Shown: positions 32,830 to 44,900 of the stretch, piece after piece
Numbering within the stretch: the first letter of the stretch is position 1
Layout: each line of letters opens with the position of its first letter
NCBI GenBank assembly: GCA_022702705.1
Contig: CM040427.1
Coordinates: forward strand, 73,771,283 to 73,835,282
Source of the DNA: Papilionanthe hookeriana x Papilionanthe teres
Taxonomy: Eukaryota > Streptophyta > Magnoliopsida > Asparagales > Orchidaceae
Length of the DNA: 64,000 nt
Direction of reading: 5' to 3'
Made by a program: the position numbers and the translations under genes
The notes under the pieces: generated by a model
Seen by the model: the letters and a program-made list of their open reading frames with translations, nothing else
Database searches by the model: none
Told to the model about the DNA's origin: nothing

Positions 32830-33364
32830 TGGGAATTATATTTCGACGGAGCATCTTCGACACACAAAGACGAAGAATCGCAAGTGATAGTGCCGGTAAG
32901 GCGGGGATCGGACTAATCTTTATAACACCGGAGCGGGGGATGTTAAGATACTCCTACCACTTGACGAGCCGTGCACAAATAACGAAGCGGACTACGAAGC
33001 CCTCATAACAGGACTAGAATTAACTATTCAAATGGGGATAACAGACATCAACATCTACGGGGATTCGCAATTAATCATTCAACAAATCGCCGGACAGTAC
33101 AGAATTTTAAAACCAAGACTCGAGCAATACTTCCAGTATGCCATACAGCTGTTGGAACAGATTCCGAATGTGACAATCTACAAAATTCCCAGAAAAGAAA
33201 ACGCTTTAGCGGATGCGCTAGCTCGTCTCGCAAAAGAATTTGCCTGTTTGCAAGATGAATCAGTGGAAGTGTCAGTTCACGGACGTCAGGTCCTATCACA
33301 GCTCGACATAGACACGATACACAAATCAGAAAAGGAAGAAGAATCGGTTGCAGCGGTGACGTGA
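32830..33364 (+). pseudogene. aRH: Ogre second, archaeal-type RNase H
   Basis: Tat-lineage elements carry an additional RNase H between the first one and integrase. WELYFDGASS gives the first Asp. After a shift near 32900, the sequence continues through NNEADYEALITGLELTIQMG (Glu) and INIYGDSQLIIQQ (second Asp), with ENALADALARLAKEF near 33230. All expected catalytic residues are visible. The frameshift between DGASS and the rest disrupts translation. Confidence 0.82.
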
Positions 33365-33392
33365 AAACACGGAAGATTGGTGACAGCCATTA

Positions 33393-34630
33393 ATGGATTA
33401 CCTGCAAACAGGAAAACTACCAGACGATAGGTCGTTAGCCCATCAGATCAAGAAAAGAACTCTGTCCTACGCATTAGTAAACAACACATTATACAGAAGG
33501 TCTTTTGATCAAATGTGGCTAAGGTGCCTAAGCGGGTCCGAGGCTCGTGAAATTGTTAAAGAAGTGCATTCAGGACTCTGTGGCGCTCACCAGTCGGGTC
33601 CAAAGATGAAAATGAAAATTAAAAGACTAGGTACTACTGGCCCTCGATGATGACCGACTGCATGAAAATCGCCGAGAGCCGTCACCGGTGCCAAGTGCAC
33701 GGAGTGGTTCTACACCAACCTCCAAATGTGCTACATCCGACAATTGCGTCGTGGCCATTTGAATGTTGGGGCACGGATATAGTGGGTCCAATAGAACCAC
33801 CGTCGTCAAAAGGACATCGCTTCATTCGTGCGGCTACAGATTACTTTTCCAAGTGGGCAGAAGCAGTTCCACTCAGAGAAGTGAAAGCACATCACGTGCT
33901 ACAATTTTTCAAGAACCAAGTTGTCTACCGTTTCGGGTGCCGCGCAGGATCATCTCGGACAATGGGTCAGCATTCAGAAGCACACAAATCAACAATTTTG
34001 TCAAGAGACACGGAATCGACTGGCGATATTCAACAATTTACTACCCAAGAGCAAACGGCCTTGCTGAGGCTTTTAACAAAACTCTCGTTCAAATTTTAAA
34101 GAAAACCTTGGACGATAATAAGAGAAATTGGCACGAGAAGTTGTTAGAAGCCTTATGGGCCTACCGGACAACCTTCAGAACTCCTACTCAAGCTACACCT
34201 TATGCTCTAGTGTATGGGTCCGAGGCAGTGTTACCTTTAGAGGTCCAGCTTCCTTCACTCGAGATTGCAGTTGCAAACAAAATCACGACGAGAAGAGAAT
34301 GCCAAATTGCGACTAGAAGAATTGGAAAGCCCGGAAGGGAAAAGACTTGCGGCGCAACGGAATTTAGAACTATACCAAGCTAAGATGGTCCAAGCCCATG
34401 ACAAGCCGAGTCCGCCCAAGAACCTTCAAAGTTGGTGACTTAGTTCTCGTTCTCAAGAGACCTATTCTCGCACACCGCAAGATAGGAGGAAAATTTGAAC
34501 CCACTTGGGAGGGACCGTTTGTAGTTGAGGCGGTCACTCAAGAGGCTCCTACCGGTTAGTGAACCGCCAAGGAGAACGACATATGCTTCCGATCAATGGA
34601 CGATACTTGAAAAAGTATTACGCTACCTGA
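33393..34630 (+). pseudogene. INT: Ogre integrase, frameshifted
   Basis: The zinc-binding domain starts at HSGLCGAHQSG (33568-33600). A shift follows, then RCQVHG near 33690. The core shows ECWGTDIVGPI (first Asp), TDYFSKWAEAVPL, then after a shift RRIISDNGSAF (second Asp) and YYPRANGLAEAFNKTL (Glu). The domain runs on through YGSEAVLPLEVQLPS, and further shifts lead to the C-terminal GDLVLVLKRP, WEGPF and RYLKKYY, ending at a TGA (34628-34630). The catalytic triad is intact at sequence level. At least three frame breaks exist. Confidence 0.85.
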
Positions 34631-34935
34631 TGTTTCGAAGGAATGAATTTTCCATCCCTAGAAGCACGGGTGAAGTAATTACTTATGACTGGGTCCGAAC
34701 CCAAAATAATAATAAAAAAAATAATAAAAAAATGTGCTAAAATAAATAAAATCATGATAATAAAGTTTTCTTTGTTTTCTCTCTTCCAAATCAAAATCTC
34801 TTTCCTGATCTTTTCCCACTTCAATCCTGTCAAATTTAAAAAATATAAAAATAAAAAATTTTGTCTTTAATAAACATTTTCTTAATGTTCTTGTTCTTAG
34901 TACAGCCCCTGATCCTTTTCCTTGTCTTTTCGCAG
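34631..34935 (+). other. Intron-like segment ending in a strong 3' splice site
   Basis: AT-rich non-coding sequence follows integrase. Its last ~60 bp form a pyrimidine-rich run ending CTTGTCTTTTCGCAG at 34935, five bases before ATG 34940 of the AlkB ORF. This is a textbook plant acceptor context. No obvious donor lies just upstream; the leader donor at 21157 is one candidate partner. Confidence 0.5.
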
Positions 34936-34939
34936 GGAA

Positions 34940-36576
34940 ATGTCGAACGGGCGGTTGGTCCTGAACTTTAGAAATGGCGTAAGCCTTGCACTCGATGAAA
35001 AGAGGGTGAAAGATGGAGCGATAATAGAGATTGACTCAGATTTCGCACCAGCAGGCCTGCAATACGAGGAAAGTGACTGGGTCCCGGTTGACCGAGAAGA
35101 ACTGCCCAGTCAGACAGTAATGAAAGTGGGTGGCCCAAGCCACCAATCCGACAAGAAGAAAAGAAAAACAAACACCGAAGAGGACAAGAGAATCAAGTAC
35201 GTAGTCGCTACGACGGAGGGCGGAGCTTGTCGGCGCCGCGCCCACAGAAACTCAGGAAATACGAAGAGCTACTCTCACAGCAACTCAGCGAAGGAATAAA
35301 AATCACCGTATCCGCAAGATGTTAACTAAATTAGTAGCGGACCAGCGCGACGAGACATTTGCTACCGCCAGTGCATATACTTCAAGGATACCGGTTCGCC
35401 AGGAACCTGAAGGAAGGAGGCCAGCTCCGGGATGACGAAGAAACCGAGAGAAATCTCAAGAAGAACGGAAGAAAGAAGGCTACTACGCCACCGGATGAAG
35501 CCACCGTAATGCATGACCTTGTTGCGAAGCAACCCGGAGGATGTCCCGACGGACATCATCCCCGAGAGCCGAGGTATGCGGGAGAACGTGAAGGGATTGA
35601 GCCATATATCCCACAGTACGTCACCAGGCCTCGCCATTTGCAAATTATTCCAGAATACGAGTTAGAAAGGATACAGAATGTCCGAAAGAAAACTTTTGAA
35701 TACTTCGAGAGAATCAGAGGCAGGAGGATCAACATACTAGAAGGCCTCGAGTTACATACAGACGTATTCTCAGAATACGAACAACAACAAATCGTGGATC
35801 GCATCCGGGATTTGAAAAAGATGGGCGAGCGAGGCCGCTTAAGAGAAAACACATACTCGGAACCCGGAGATGGATGCCGGGGAAGGGGAGAATTACAATA
35901 CAATGTGGATGTTGCTACGACTTCGCAGAAGACAGGAAGGGAAACCCACCAGGGATACTCCGTCATGGCCAGGTGGATCCAATGCCATTAGTCATTAAAA
36001 GGATGGTAAAAAGAATGATAACATGGAAGGTACTGCCAGCAGATTGCATACCCAACAGTTGCATCATTAACATTTACAAGAAGGGTGACTGCATACCCCC
36101 GCACATAGATCACCACGACTTTGTCAGACCTTTCTGCACAGTTTCTTTTCTGAACGAGTGTAATATCATGTTCGGATCTGACCTCCGGATAGCGGGCCCG
36201 AGTGAGTTCCGAGGGGCCGGTAAAGATACCATTACCGGCAGGGTTCCGTCATGATGCCGAAGGGCAACGGAGCGGACGTCGCTAAACATTGCATACCGGA
36301 GTACCGGTGAAGTGGATCTCGGTTACTTTCGGAAGGATGGACGACGGAAAGCACCTTACCACTTCCGGCCGGACCCGGAGCTAGAGAGCCTCCGACCTTA
36401 CGAGCCGTGAGTTGCATGGAAAATATCACACCTCCAACGTACATCCATACGGCATCCTTGCCAAGGATGGCTTGGAAGGTGATGTTATTGACCATGTACC
36501 TCACTATTCAGACATGGATTTTTTGACAGATACCTTTTTGGATGGATCGACAAAGATCATACATAGTCCATTTTGA
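34940..36576 (+). pseudogene. AlkB-type 2OG-Fe(II) dioxygenase (ALKBH9/10-like) in Ogre
   Basis: An extra gene downstream of integrase. 34940-35299 is an N-terminal module (MSNGRLVLNFRNG) resembling the ORF1 N-terminus. 35359-35870 ends with the lead-in NILEGLELHTDVFSEYEQQQ, and 35874-36240 holds the catalytic core: KGRITIQCGCCYDFAEDRKG, GNPPGILRH, LPADCIPNSCIINIY, IPPHIDHHDFVRPFCTVSF and ECNIMFGSDL. The iron-binding HxD is H 36102 and D 36108. The distal His lies in AKHC at 36287. Family members of this type (plant ALKBH9/10) demethylate m6A in RNA. After the core, the frame changes several times (near 35870, 36215, 36245 and 36298). A readable tail HTSNVHPYGILAKDG runs to TGA 36576. The Arg expected after TF in the C-terminal motif reads Gly in the main frame. 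Conservation of domain order makes the call firm; activity in this copy is unlikely. Confidence 0.85.
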
Positions 36577-37214
36577 GTCTACATGGATTGTATGAGATGT
36601 ATTCCAAATCTAGTTGTATGATGTATCTTCAACATGATTGGAATGAAAGTGACCATGTCACAATTTTGGCCTTCACCTCTTTTAGTGCAAATTGATCGGG
36701 AAACGCCATTAAAGTTAAACGAACTTCGAACAAAGAACAGAAAAGAAAAAAATAATAATAATAAAATAATAAAAAAAAATCAAAATAATAAATAAAATAT
36801 AAAAATATAAATAATAAATGAGAATTATTTTTCCTTAAAAAATCCAAACATAAAAATAACTTCAAAATCCACATAAAATTCACATGAACATTAAATACAC
36901 AGCTAAAAAATTTTGGAAAGTTAAAGGACAAACAAAACGAAAATGAATATCAAATCGGACCCCACTCTAAATTCATCTTTTCAAACATTTCAAATCAACT
37001 CCAAATCGAAATTTATCTCAAGAAGCTTTGAAATTCTCTGTCGGGACAACTCTTCCTCACAAGAGACCCACACTTCAATTTCAGAACCCTAAACCTTTTT
37101 TTCGTCACATCGAAATCATTTTGACTTTTGTGGCCTACCTTTCTTCCCGTATGGAAATCGACTAGGTCTATTGACACGGAGCCACGAGCTTTGTCTGATT
37201 TGGTTCTGATGGCA
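36577..37214 (+). other. Ogre 3' region between AlkB gene and tandem array
   Basis: Non-coding. Contains an A-rich AATAATAATAA stretch (36749-36820) and nothing else I can assign. Confidence 0.5.
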
Positions 37215-38440
37215 TGAGACTGGGTCCATCTTCTCCCAAATAAACTTATGAGATTGGAACCTCGTTCCAATTCTCAATAAACTTCCGAGATTGGAACCTC
37301 GTTCCAATTCTCATTAAACTTCCGAGATTGGAACCTCGTTCCAATTCTCAATAAACTTCCGAGATTGGAACCTCGTTCCAATTCTCATTAAACTTCCGAG
37401 ATTGGAACCTCGTTCCAATTCTCATTAAACTTCCGAGATTGGAACCTAGTTCCAATTCTCATTAAACTTCCGAGATTGGAACCTAGTTCCAATTCTCATT
37501 AAACTTTCGAGATTGGAATCCACTTCCGATCCTCATTAAACTTTCGAGATTGGAACCAGTTTCCAGTTCTCTTTAGACCTTCGAGATTGGAACCAGTTTC
37601 CATTTCTCTTTAGACCTTCGAGATTGGAACCATTTCTCTTTAGACCTTCGAGATCGGAACCGCTTCCATTTCTCTTTAGACCTTCGAGACTGGAACCAGC
37701 TTCCAGTTCTCTTTAGACCTTCGAGATTGGAACCGACTTCCATTTCTCTTTAGACCTTCGAGATTGGAACCAGTTTCCATTTCTCTTTAGACCTTCGAGA
37801 TCGGAACCAGACTTCAATTCTCTTTAGACCTTCGAGATTGGAACCAGATTCCATTTCTCTTTAGACCTTCGAGATTGGAACCAGTTTCCATTTCTCTTTA
37901 GACCTTCGAGATCGGAACCGGCTTCCATTTCTCTTTAGACCTTCGAGATTGGAACCGCGCTTCCGCTCTCTTTAGACCTTCGAGATCGGGAACCGGCTTC
38001 AGCTCTCTTTAGACCTTCGAGATTGGAACCAGCTTCAGTTCTCTTTAGACCTTCGAGATTGGAACCGGCTTCCGGCTCTCTTTAGACCTTCGAGATTGGA
38101 ACCGGCTTCCATTTCTCTTTAGACCTTCGAGATGGGAACCAGTTTCCATTTCTCTTTAGACCTTCGAGATTGGAACCAGTTTCCAATTCTCATTAAACCT
38201 TTGAGATTGGAAACTGGTTCCAATTCTCATTAAACCTTCGAGATTGGAACCAGTTTCCAATTCTCATTAAACCTTTGAGATTGGAACCAGTTTCCATTTC
38301 TCTTTAGACCTTTGAGATTGGAACCAGTTTCCATTTCTCTTTAGACCCTCGAGACTGGAACCAGATTCCAGTTCTCTTTAAACTTTCGAGATTGGAACTC
38401 CGTTTCAATTCTCATTAAACTTTCGAGATCAGTACCTAAA
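37215..38440. repeat. 37-bp tandem array in the Ogre 3' region
   Basis: About 33 units of period 37, of the type GAGATTGGAACC...TTCC...TTCTC...TAAAC/TAGAC. Each unit contains an inverted repeat, clearest as TTGGAACCTCGTTCCAA in the first block (37240-37500). A first block of AATTCTCATTAAACTTCC type gives way to an ATTTCTCTTTAGACCTTC type after about 37550. Tandem repeats at this position are typical of Ogre elements. Confidence 0.9.
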
Positions 38441-38907
38441 TTCTGATTCTCATCCTTTTCAATCGACACTTAAACTCTGATTCTCATTCCGAGGCTGGTA
38501 CCTAAATTCCAGTTTTCTTTGCAATACCGAGGTTGGAACCTAGGTTTCAATTCTCATTTCAAATTCAAATTTTCTCAAATTTATTTTAAACCAAACTTCA
38601 ATCTAAATCAAAACTCCAACTCAAAGTCTAAAATTACACATCATGACTTGAACATGAAACAAAACGAAAATCTAAATCGAAATTTCCCCAGATCATGTGA
38701 TTTGGGACTCACCTCCTTTTCCCTTCCCCAGCGAGAGTTCAGGAATCTCCAGTCTCAGAGATATACTTGACACTACCCAGCAGAAACTCTTCTACTTCGT
38801 CCTAAGTTTGTCACTTGGACATTTGTGTTGGTTTTGTTGATCTTTTCGGTTAACGCCAATACGTGCGGTGTGCTTGGTTAGCACACCACACCTATTGGGG
38901 GTCCATT
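38441..38907 (+). other. Ogre sequence between array and 3' LTR, with PPT-like tract
   Basis: Contains degenerate leftovers of the array (to about 38560), then unique sequence. ATTGGGGG at 38894-38901 lies 6 bp before the LTR start and is the only purine tract there, so I take it as the PPT. GGTGTGCTTGGTTAGCACACC (38869-38890) is a near-perfect inverted repeat just upstream. Confidence 0.5.
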
Positions 38908-41900
38908 TATTGACCTCATTTTTGATGAGGTCTCTTCTTCTCTCTTCAGTACTTAGGATCTAGCCTTAGGCTTTTCCTTTGACTATCTTAGAGGACTAGA
39001 ATTGGGACCCACCACTTAGAAATTCAAACCACTTCTTAACTCCCTGCAAACTCCACAAAATTGATTGTAGACCCCTAATCACCTAGAGGGTTGAAATTAA
39101 ATGTGGAAGTTTAAAGGATAAGTTCCTATAGGACTCTTTGGCCTTAGGATCGCCTCAGGTGGCCTGTCCAGTTAAGGGTTGACTTACACACACACTACAC
39201 CTATGCACTACACTTTCACACACCTCTTAAAACCCCACCCATACCCAACTTGACCTCCTGACTCATGAAGGTGATTCACATGGATGGTCCTTAACCCCTA
39301 AGCCCTTGGCTAAGAGGGTTAGGAACAACTTAGTGGATGCCTCAAATGAGTCCCTTTTATGGCTCATGTGGGCTTGATATGGCTTCATGGCTCAACCAAA
39401 ATGATTTCATTCCACTTACATTCACCCAATCTTCAATTTTCCAAATTTTCAATTTTTGAACCCCGGAACCCTAAACCCACCAAGCATACCAAATGCCCTT
39501 GAAATTGCCCAAAATTTGCAAAATCATCTAAACTACCCAAAATCCCCAAAAAACATTCCTAAACATTTCCTCACCACTCAAATTGATCATCCATAGCCAA
39601 AAATACCAAAAATTCCAAAAATACCTCCCAATACCCTCCAAATACCCAAAATACCCCTCTTAGCCAAAAAATCCAAAAATTCAGAAAATTCCCAGAAAAT
39701 TCCAGAAAATCCCAAATATTCCCAATTTCATTTTGTTCAACTACATCATGGGCCAATTTTGTCAATTTACCCCACTTTTATCAAAACCCCCAATTTGACC
39801 CATTTTAACCCAAAGTAAACCCAATGTCAACCCAAACCTACCCAATTGACCCAAATTCTGATCCAATTCAATTCTAAACTTCAATTCAACATCCCCAACA
39901 CCAATCTAGACCAAATCCAAGTTCAATTGGATTGACATTGGGATCCAATTTCACTTTTGGCCTTAAAGCCCAATTTGGACCCATGACCCAAACTTAGCCC
40001 AAACTCACCCAATTCAACTCCAATTAACCCCAAATCTTTTCTAAACCTTCCTTAACATCCCCATAAACAAAACACTAACATGATTTGCCCAAATTTTAAA
40101 CCCAAACCCCACTCAAATTCAACCTAAAATCAAAAAGCCCAATTTTGACCTAAACCCAAACCTAACCCAAATAAACCCAAACCTCGAAAATCAAAACCCA
40201 ACCAAAGCCAAAACCTCTTTGAAACACTCCCATAAACATTTCCCAACATTTATTTTACATCAATTTCAACCCTAGCCCAACATTGGCCCAAGTTAGCCCA
40301 ATTTGACTTACATTGGCCCACTTATTAAATAAACCCAAATTCAACCCAATTCAAACCCAAACCACCTTAAATCTATTTCAAATTACTCATGAAGCATCCC
40401 TAAACCAAAACCAACAATTATTTGGCCCAAACTTTTACAAAAAATTCTCATCCATGAACACATTCTTAAACTTAAAAGCCCACTTCCCTTAAACCTTCCT
40501 AAAAGCCCATTTCCTTCAAAATTCAAAAGCCCAAATCATCCTAAAGCCCACATGACACTTCCCCTCATCATCTGTTTGATCAAAATCACCCCTAAGTTTC
40601 AAAATCATCAATTAAACCATTCCAAATCAAGCCACATGTCAAATTACCCCCTAAATGTCAAATATTTCTAAAACCCTTTTCATGAAACAAGTCAACCTTT
40701 TCCCAAGCCAAATGGAGCCATGAACAAGCCATTCTCAAGCCACATGAAGCCATGAGGGCTTTAACTTGTCATTAGTCCATTTATGGCAAGAAGAGGGGTT
40801 CTTTCTTAAACCTCCTTTAACCCTTTTTACCTTAATCATGTCACACACTAAACCATGTTTAGCCACCTCATCATGGATGGAGACTTCACCACTCCTTCTA
40901 AGGCGACCTAAATGATTCCCTCAGCTCAAAATCGAGCTTGGAAGGGTGCACCAAGCCCAAAATGGTGGGTTGACCCAAACCAAGCCAAAGAGAGCCTTCT
41001 CCCATTCCATTTAAATCAAACTCCTTTACACATGTCAAACCTCGATTGAATGCACCAAACCCCGACTACGACCCACTCGAACAAGATGGTGACCAATGCT
41101 CGGCCGGCCGGCCACCCAGTCGCCGGAAAACACCATGGCCGAGAGCTCACATGTGAGCCAACTTTGGGATTCTACCTTGCTGAGCTGCCCCATGCCCAAT
41201 GGCCACCATGGCTGTTCTGCCCTTGACCTAAGCAGCTGATCCCAAGCCCTAACTCTCCTGGGGAGGCCCTCCACCCTCTCCTATTTAAACACCACCCTTC
41301 TCGGCCATGAGGGGTGTTGAACCTAACCTTAAGGAAACTCTGCCAAAATCATTCCAGACCACTCTCCACACATAGAGCACTTGATCCCCACTGAATTCCA
41401 CCAATTCCCTCCAGCTGAGCTCAATTTTGAGCTCAAACTTTAGCCTAAAAACCAGGAAACTTCTTCGCAGTGAGCCAATCCCCAAATTGATTGGTCCTAC
41501 ACCTTCATCGGACCAAGAGGAGAAGTTTCCCACCGAAAGCCCCATCTCCGAGGCCACCCGGTTGCTCCGGCCTCCAAGCTTTGTGATCGAGCTATGTTCA
41601 CTTTCATAGCTAGACAATTCACCGAGTCGAGAGACTTCATCTGGAGCTTACTTGGACCCAATCGAAGGTGACACAACTCTCAGATCGAAGCTTCACTTCT
41701 CTGAGCAAAGGTATGAGCTCATTCTTCTTCCCGAGCTTACAGAGATTCTCTATTTCATTTGAATAAATTTCAATGCATGTTTACCGTATGGATGTGTTCG
41801 TCTCTTCAAGAAGAATCCATAGAGCATAAGAACACGAAAATCCGTTGAGAATCGAGTGAGAAATTAGGGTTAGAAGGCTGACGGTCACGGGTGCACACCA

Positions 41901-44900
41901 GTCGTAGACGATGACCAGGAGCCGTTGGATCGTGCGTGTATCGAGCGGACGGTTCAGATTGCGCCGGACCAGGGAATGATACGTGAACGGCGGGTCCCGG
42001 GACGGCTGACTCAGATGGCGGCGCCCAATCGCGCCGCGACACGTACCCCCTTCGGAGCTGCCGAGGTTGACACGGCGCCGCGTCACTTAAGTAGAAAATT
42101 AGGATTTTTCTGATTTATTTAAATACCAGAACTTTAAAAATCCTAAAATAAAAATATCCTCTTGCTCAGTGAACAGAGGAGAATAATGTGGAAAAGAAAT
42201 TAATTAATTTTATCCAGTATTTTATTTTTAATTAATTATTTACTCCCCGCATTGTTTTAATTCTCCATGCATTCATACAATTCATCATGGCATGAGACCA
42301 TAGAGCTTTTAAGCCTCGAACTTGGGAACATTCCCCGAATTTTCCAAGGTCGGAGACCATCTCTGTGAAAAGTTATTAATTTTTTAAATGCATGTGGTCT
42401 GTTTTGAGTATTTTAATTCCAAAAATTAGCATGTTGTGAAATAAATTCTAGGAAAATTTGGTGATGTTCCTTATGACCAGAGAACCACTAGGAAAAATAG
42501 GACTTGAGTTAATTCACTCGTATTAACCCTAATTGGCTTAAACACCCAAAATAGACCCCTAATTAATTAGAGCTAACCATACATCAAATTGACTTGAAAT
42601 CAATTCTCCACTGACCTTTATGACCAGAGGAACCCACCATAAAAGTTTGAGGTCAATTGGACTTGGTTAGCCCTACTAAATGGGTTGATTAAGCCATTTA
42701 GTCATTTTAAACTTTAAAAATTCATAACTTTCAAAATACCTTTCAAAAATTCACCAAAATGGTTTTGGAGCCTCTCTGATATCAGGGGAATTTAAAAAAA
42801 TTAAAATTTCAATTTTCTAAAAAAGTTAATTTTTTAGTATTATTTTAATATTTTAATAATTAAAAAAAATAATAAAAATCACAAAAATAATAAAATTCAT
42901 CAAAATATCATATTTTGAAATCTAATCACTTAGGAACAAACCCCATATTTTTCTCAGGTCTATTTAATGAGATATTAAATTTTAAAGCCCTAGGGTGATT
43001 TTAAAATTAAAAAATGTATTTTCTAGAATTTTCACTAAAATAATTATAATAAATCAAAGAAAAATCAGAAAATTGTAAAATTTGGTCCTCTGGAATCCTT
43101 GATATCAGAGAGAATTTTAAAAATTATAAAATTCATTTTTCAACTTATATTCTATTTTTAAATTAATTAATACTCCAGAACTTAAAATAATTCTAATAAA
43201 TAAAATATAATTCAAAAAATCACAAAAATTGGTCCAAGTGGTCCTATGGTCATTAGGAATGTCCCATAATTTTCTTAAGGACAGAAACTTTCCCTTGGTC
43301 ATATTATTAAATTTTCCTTGGAAATCCTTATTTTCCACCAAAAATAATTATATAAATAAATTAAATACAGAAAAATCACATTTTCTCCTCTAATATCTTT
43401 ATTGACATATGAGTGAAGTCACATAAAAATTTCAAGTTCATTTGAGCTCAATTTAGTGAGTTATGAAATTATAAGGCTTGAAGGGCAAAATAAGTAATTA
43501 AAATCTTAACCCTTTAATTAAAACTTTAGGCTTAATAAAATTAATAGGTAAAATATTTGATGTTAATTTGATTTGGATGATTGAAATTTATATAATTAAA
43601 GGGTAGAAACCTACTAAACAATTTAAAATAATTGAAATAAACCTTAATTAAATAATTAATTAAATTTGGAAGAATAATAAAATTGGAATTATTAAAATAG
43701 GGATATTATTAGGAAGAGATTTGTTCTTTAATTTAAAAATCCCTAAATTAATCATCCCAATAATATTTAATTCCTAATTAAAATGATAATCCAAGTTTAA
43801 GATTTAAAATGCTAAAAGACTTAATCATTAAATTAAATTAAAGTTAAATTATCTAAAGCAAATCCCTTTAAAATAAAAAAATTAAATTAAATTAAATTAA
43901 ATTAAATTAAAATTAAATTAAATCATATTAAATTAAATAAAATTAAATAAAATTAAATTAAATTAAATTAAATTAAATTAAATTAAATCATATTAAATTA
44001 AATTAAATTAAATTAAATTAAATTATATTAAATTATATTAAATTAAATTAAATTAAATTAAATTAAATTAAATTAAATTAAAATTAAATCAAATTAAATT
44101 AAATCAAATTAAATTAAATTAAGCTAAATCATATTACATTAAATTAACTTAAGTTAAATTAAATTAAATTAAACCACATTAAATTAAATTAAGTTAAATT
44201 AAATTAAATTAAATTAAATATAAAGACATAAAGAATTCCAAAATAAATCTAAAACAACTTGAACACTATTCCAAATTTAAATCCATTAACTAAAATTAAA
44301 TCATAAACCACTTGAACATCCATTTGCCCTCGAAAGCTCGTGATGTCATAGCTCTTAAAAGGAGTGCTAAAAGAAGTGTTACTTCACTCATAGGATATTC
44401 AAATGTCCTAGTTCACTGAGCAAGACAACAAAACTTAAACTCTCGGACGATTAATTCATTTGTGTAATTAAATTCATTTGGACTTAAAACAATCACTGAA
44501 ATATTGAAAAGATGTTTAAGATTCGTCTTAAGCACTTCCTCAATATGATAGGATATTTATAAGAACAATTGAACTTAGTTGTTTTTCGATGAAGAAAATC
44601 GTCCTCAAACTAAAATACAAGAACCGTAGACGTCATAGGAATGACTAGCTATAGGATTAGGACTTTGGTAGAAAACCATAACCCTTCCCTTAGCTTTACC
44701 TAGGAAATTGTTATAAATGCTTAAATATTCTAGCTGTGTTTTAAGTGCGGCTGGGATGACGGGAAGACCCTCGAGGTACACTTTTATTTTATTGTAAATT
44801 ACTTTATTGCAACTTATTTAATCACATCGCACTTACTTTGCTTGCATGATAAACAATCGTTGCATGAAAACTTACACCTTTAGGATGAAACCAAAGCGAA

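Noticed and set aside
37215..38440. Regular direct repeats that could look like a CRISPR array
   Set aside because: The units are directly head-to-tail without unique spacers, sit in an Ogre 3' region of a plant genome, and have no cas genes nearby.
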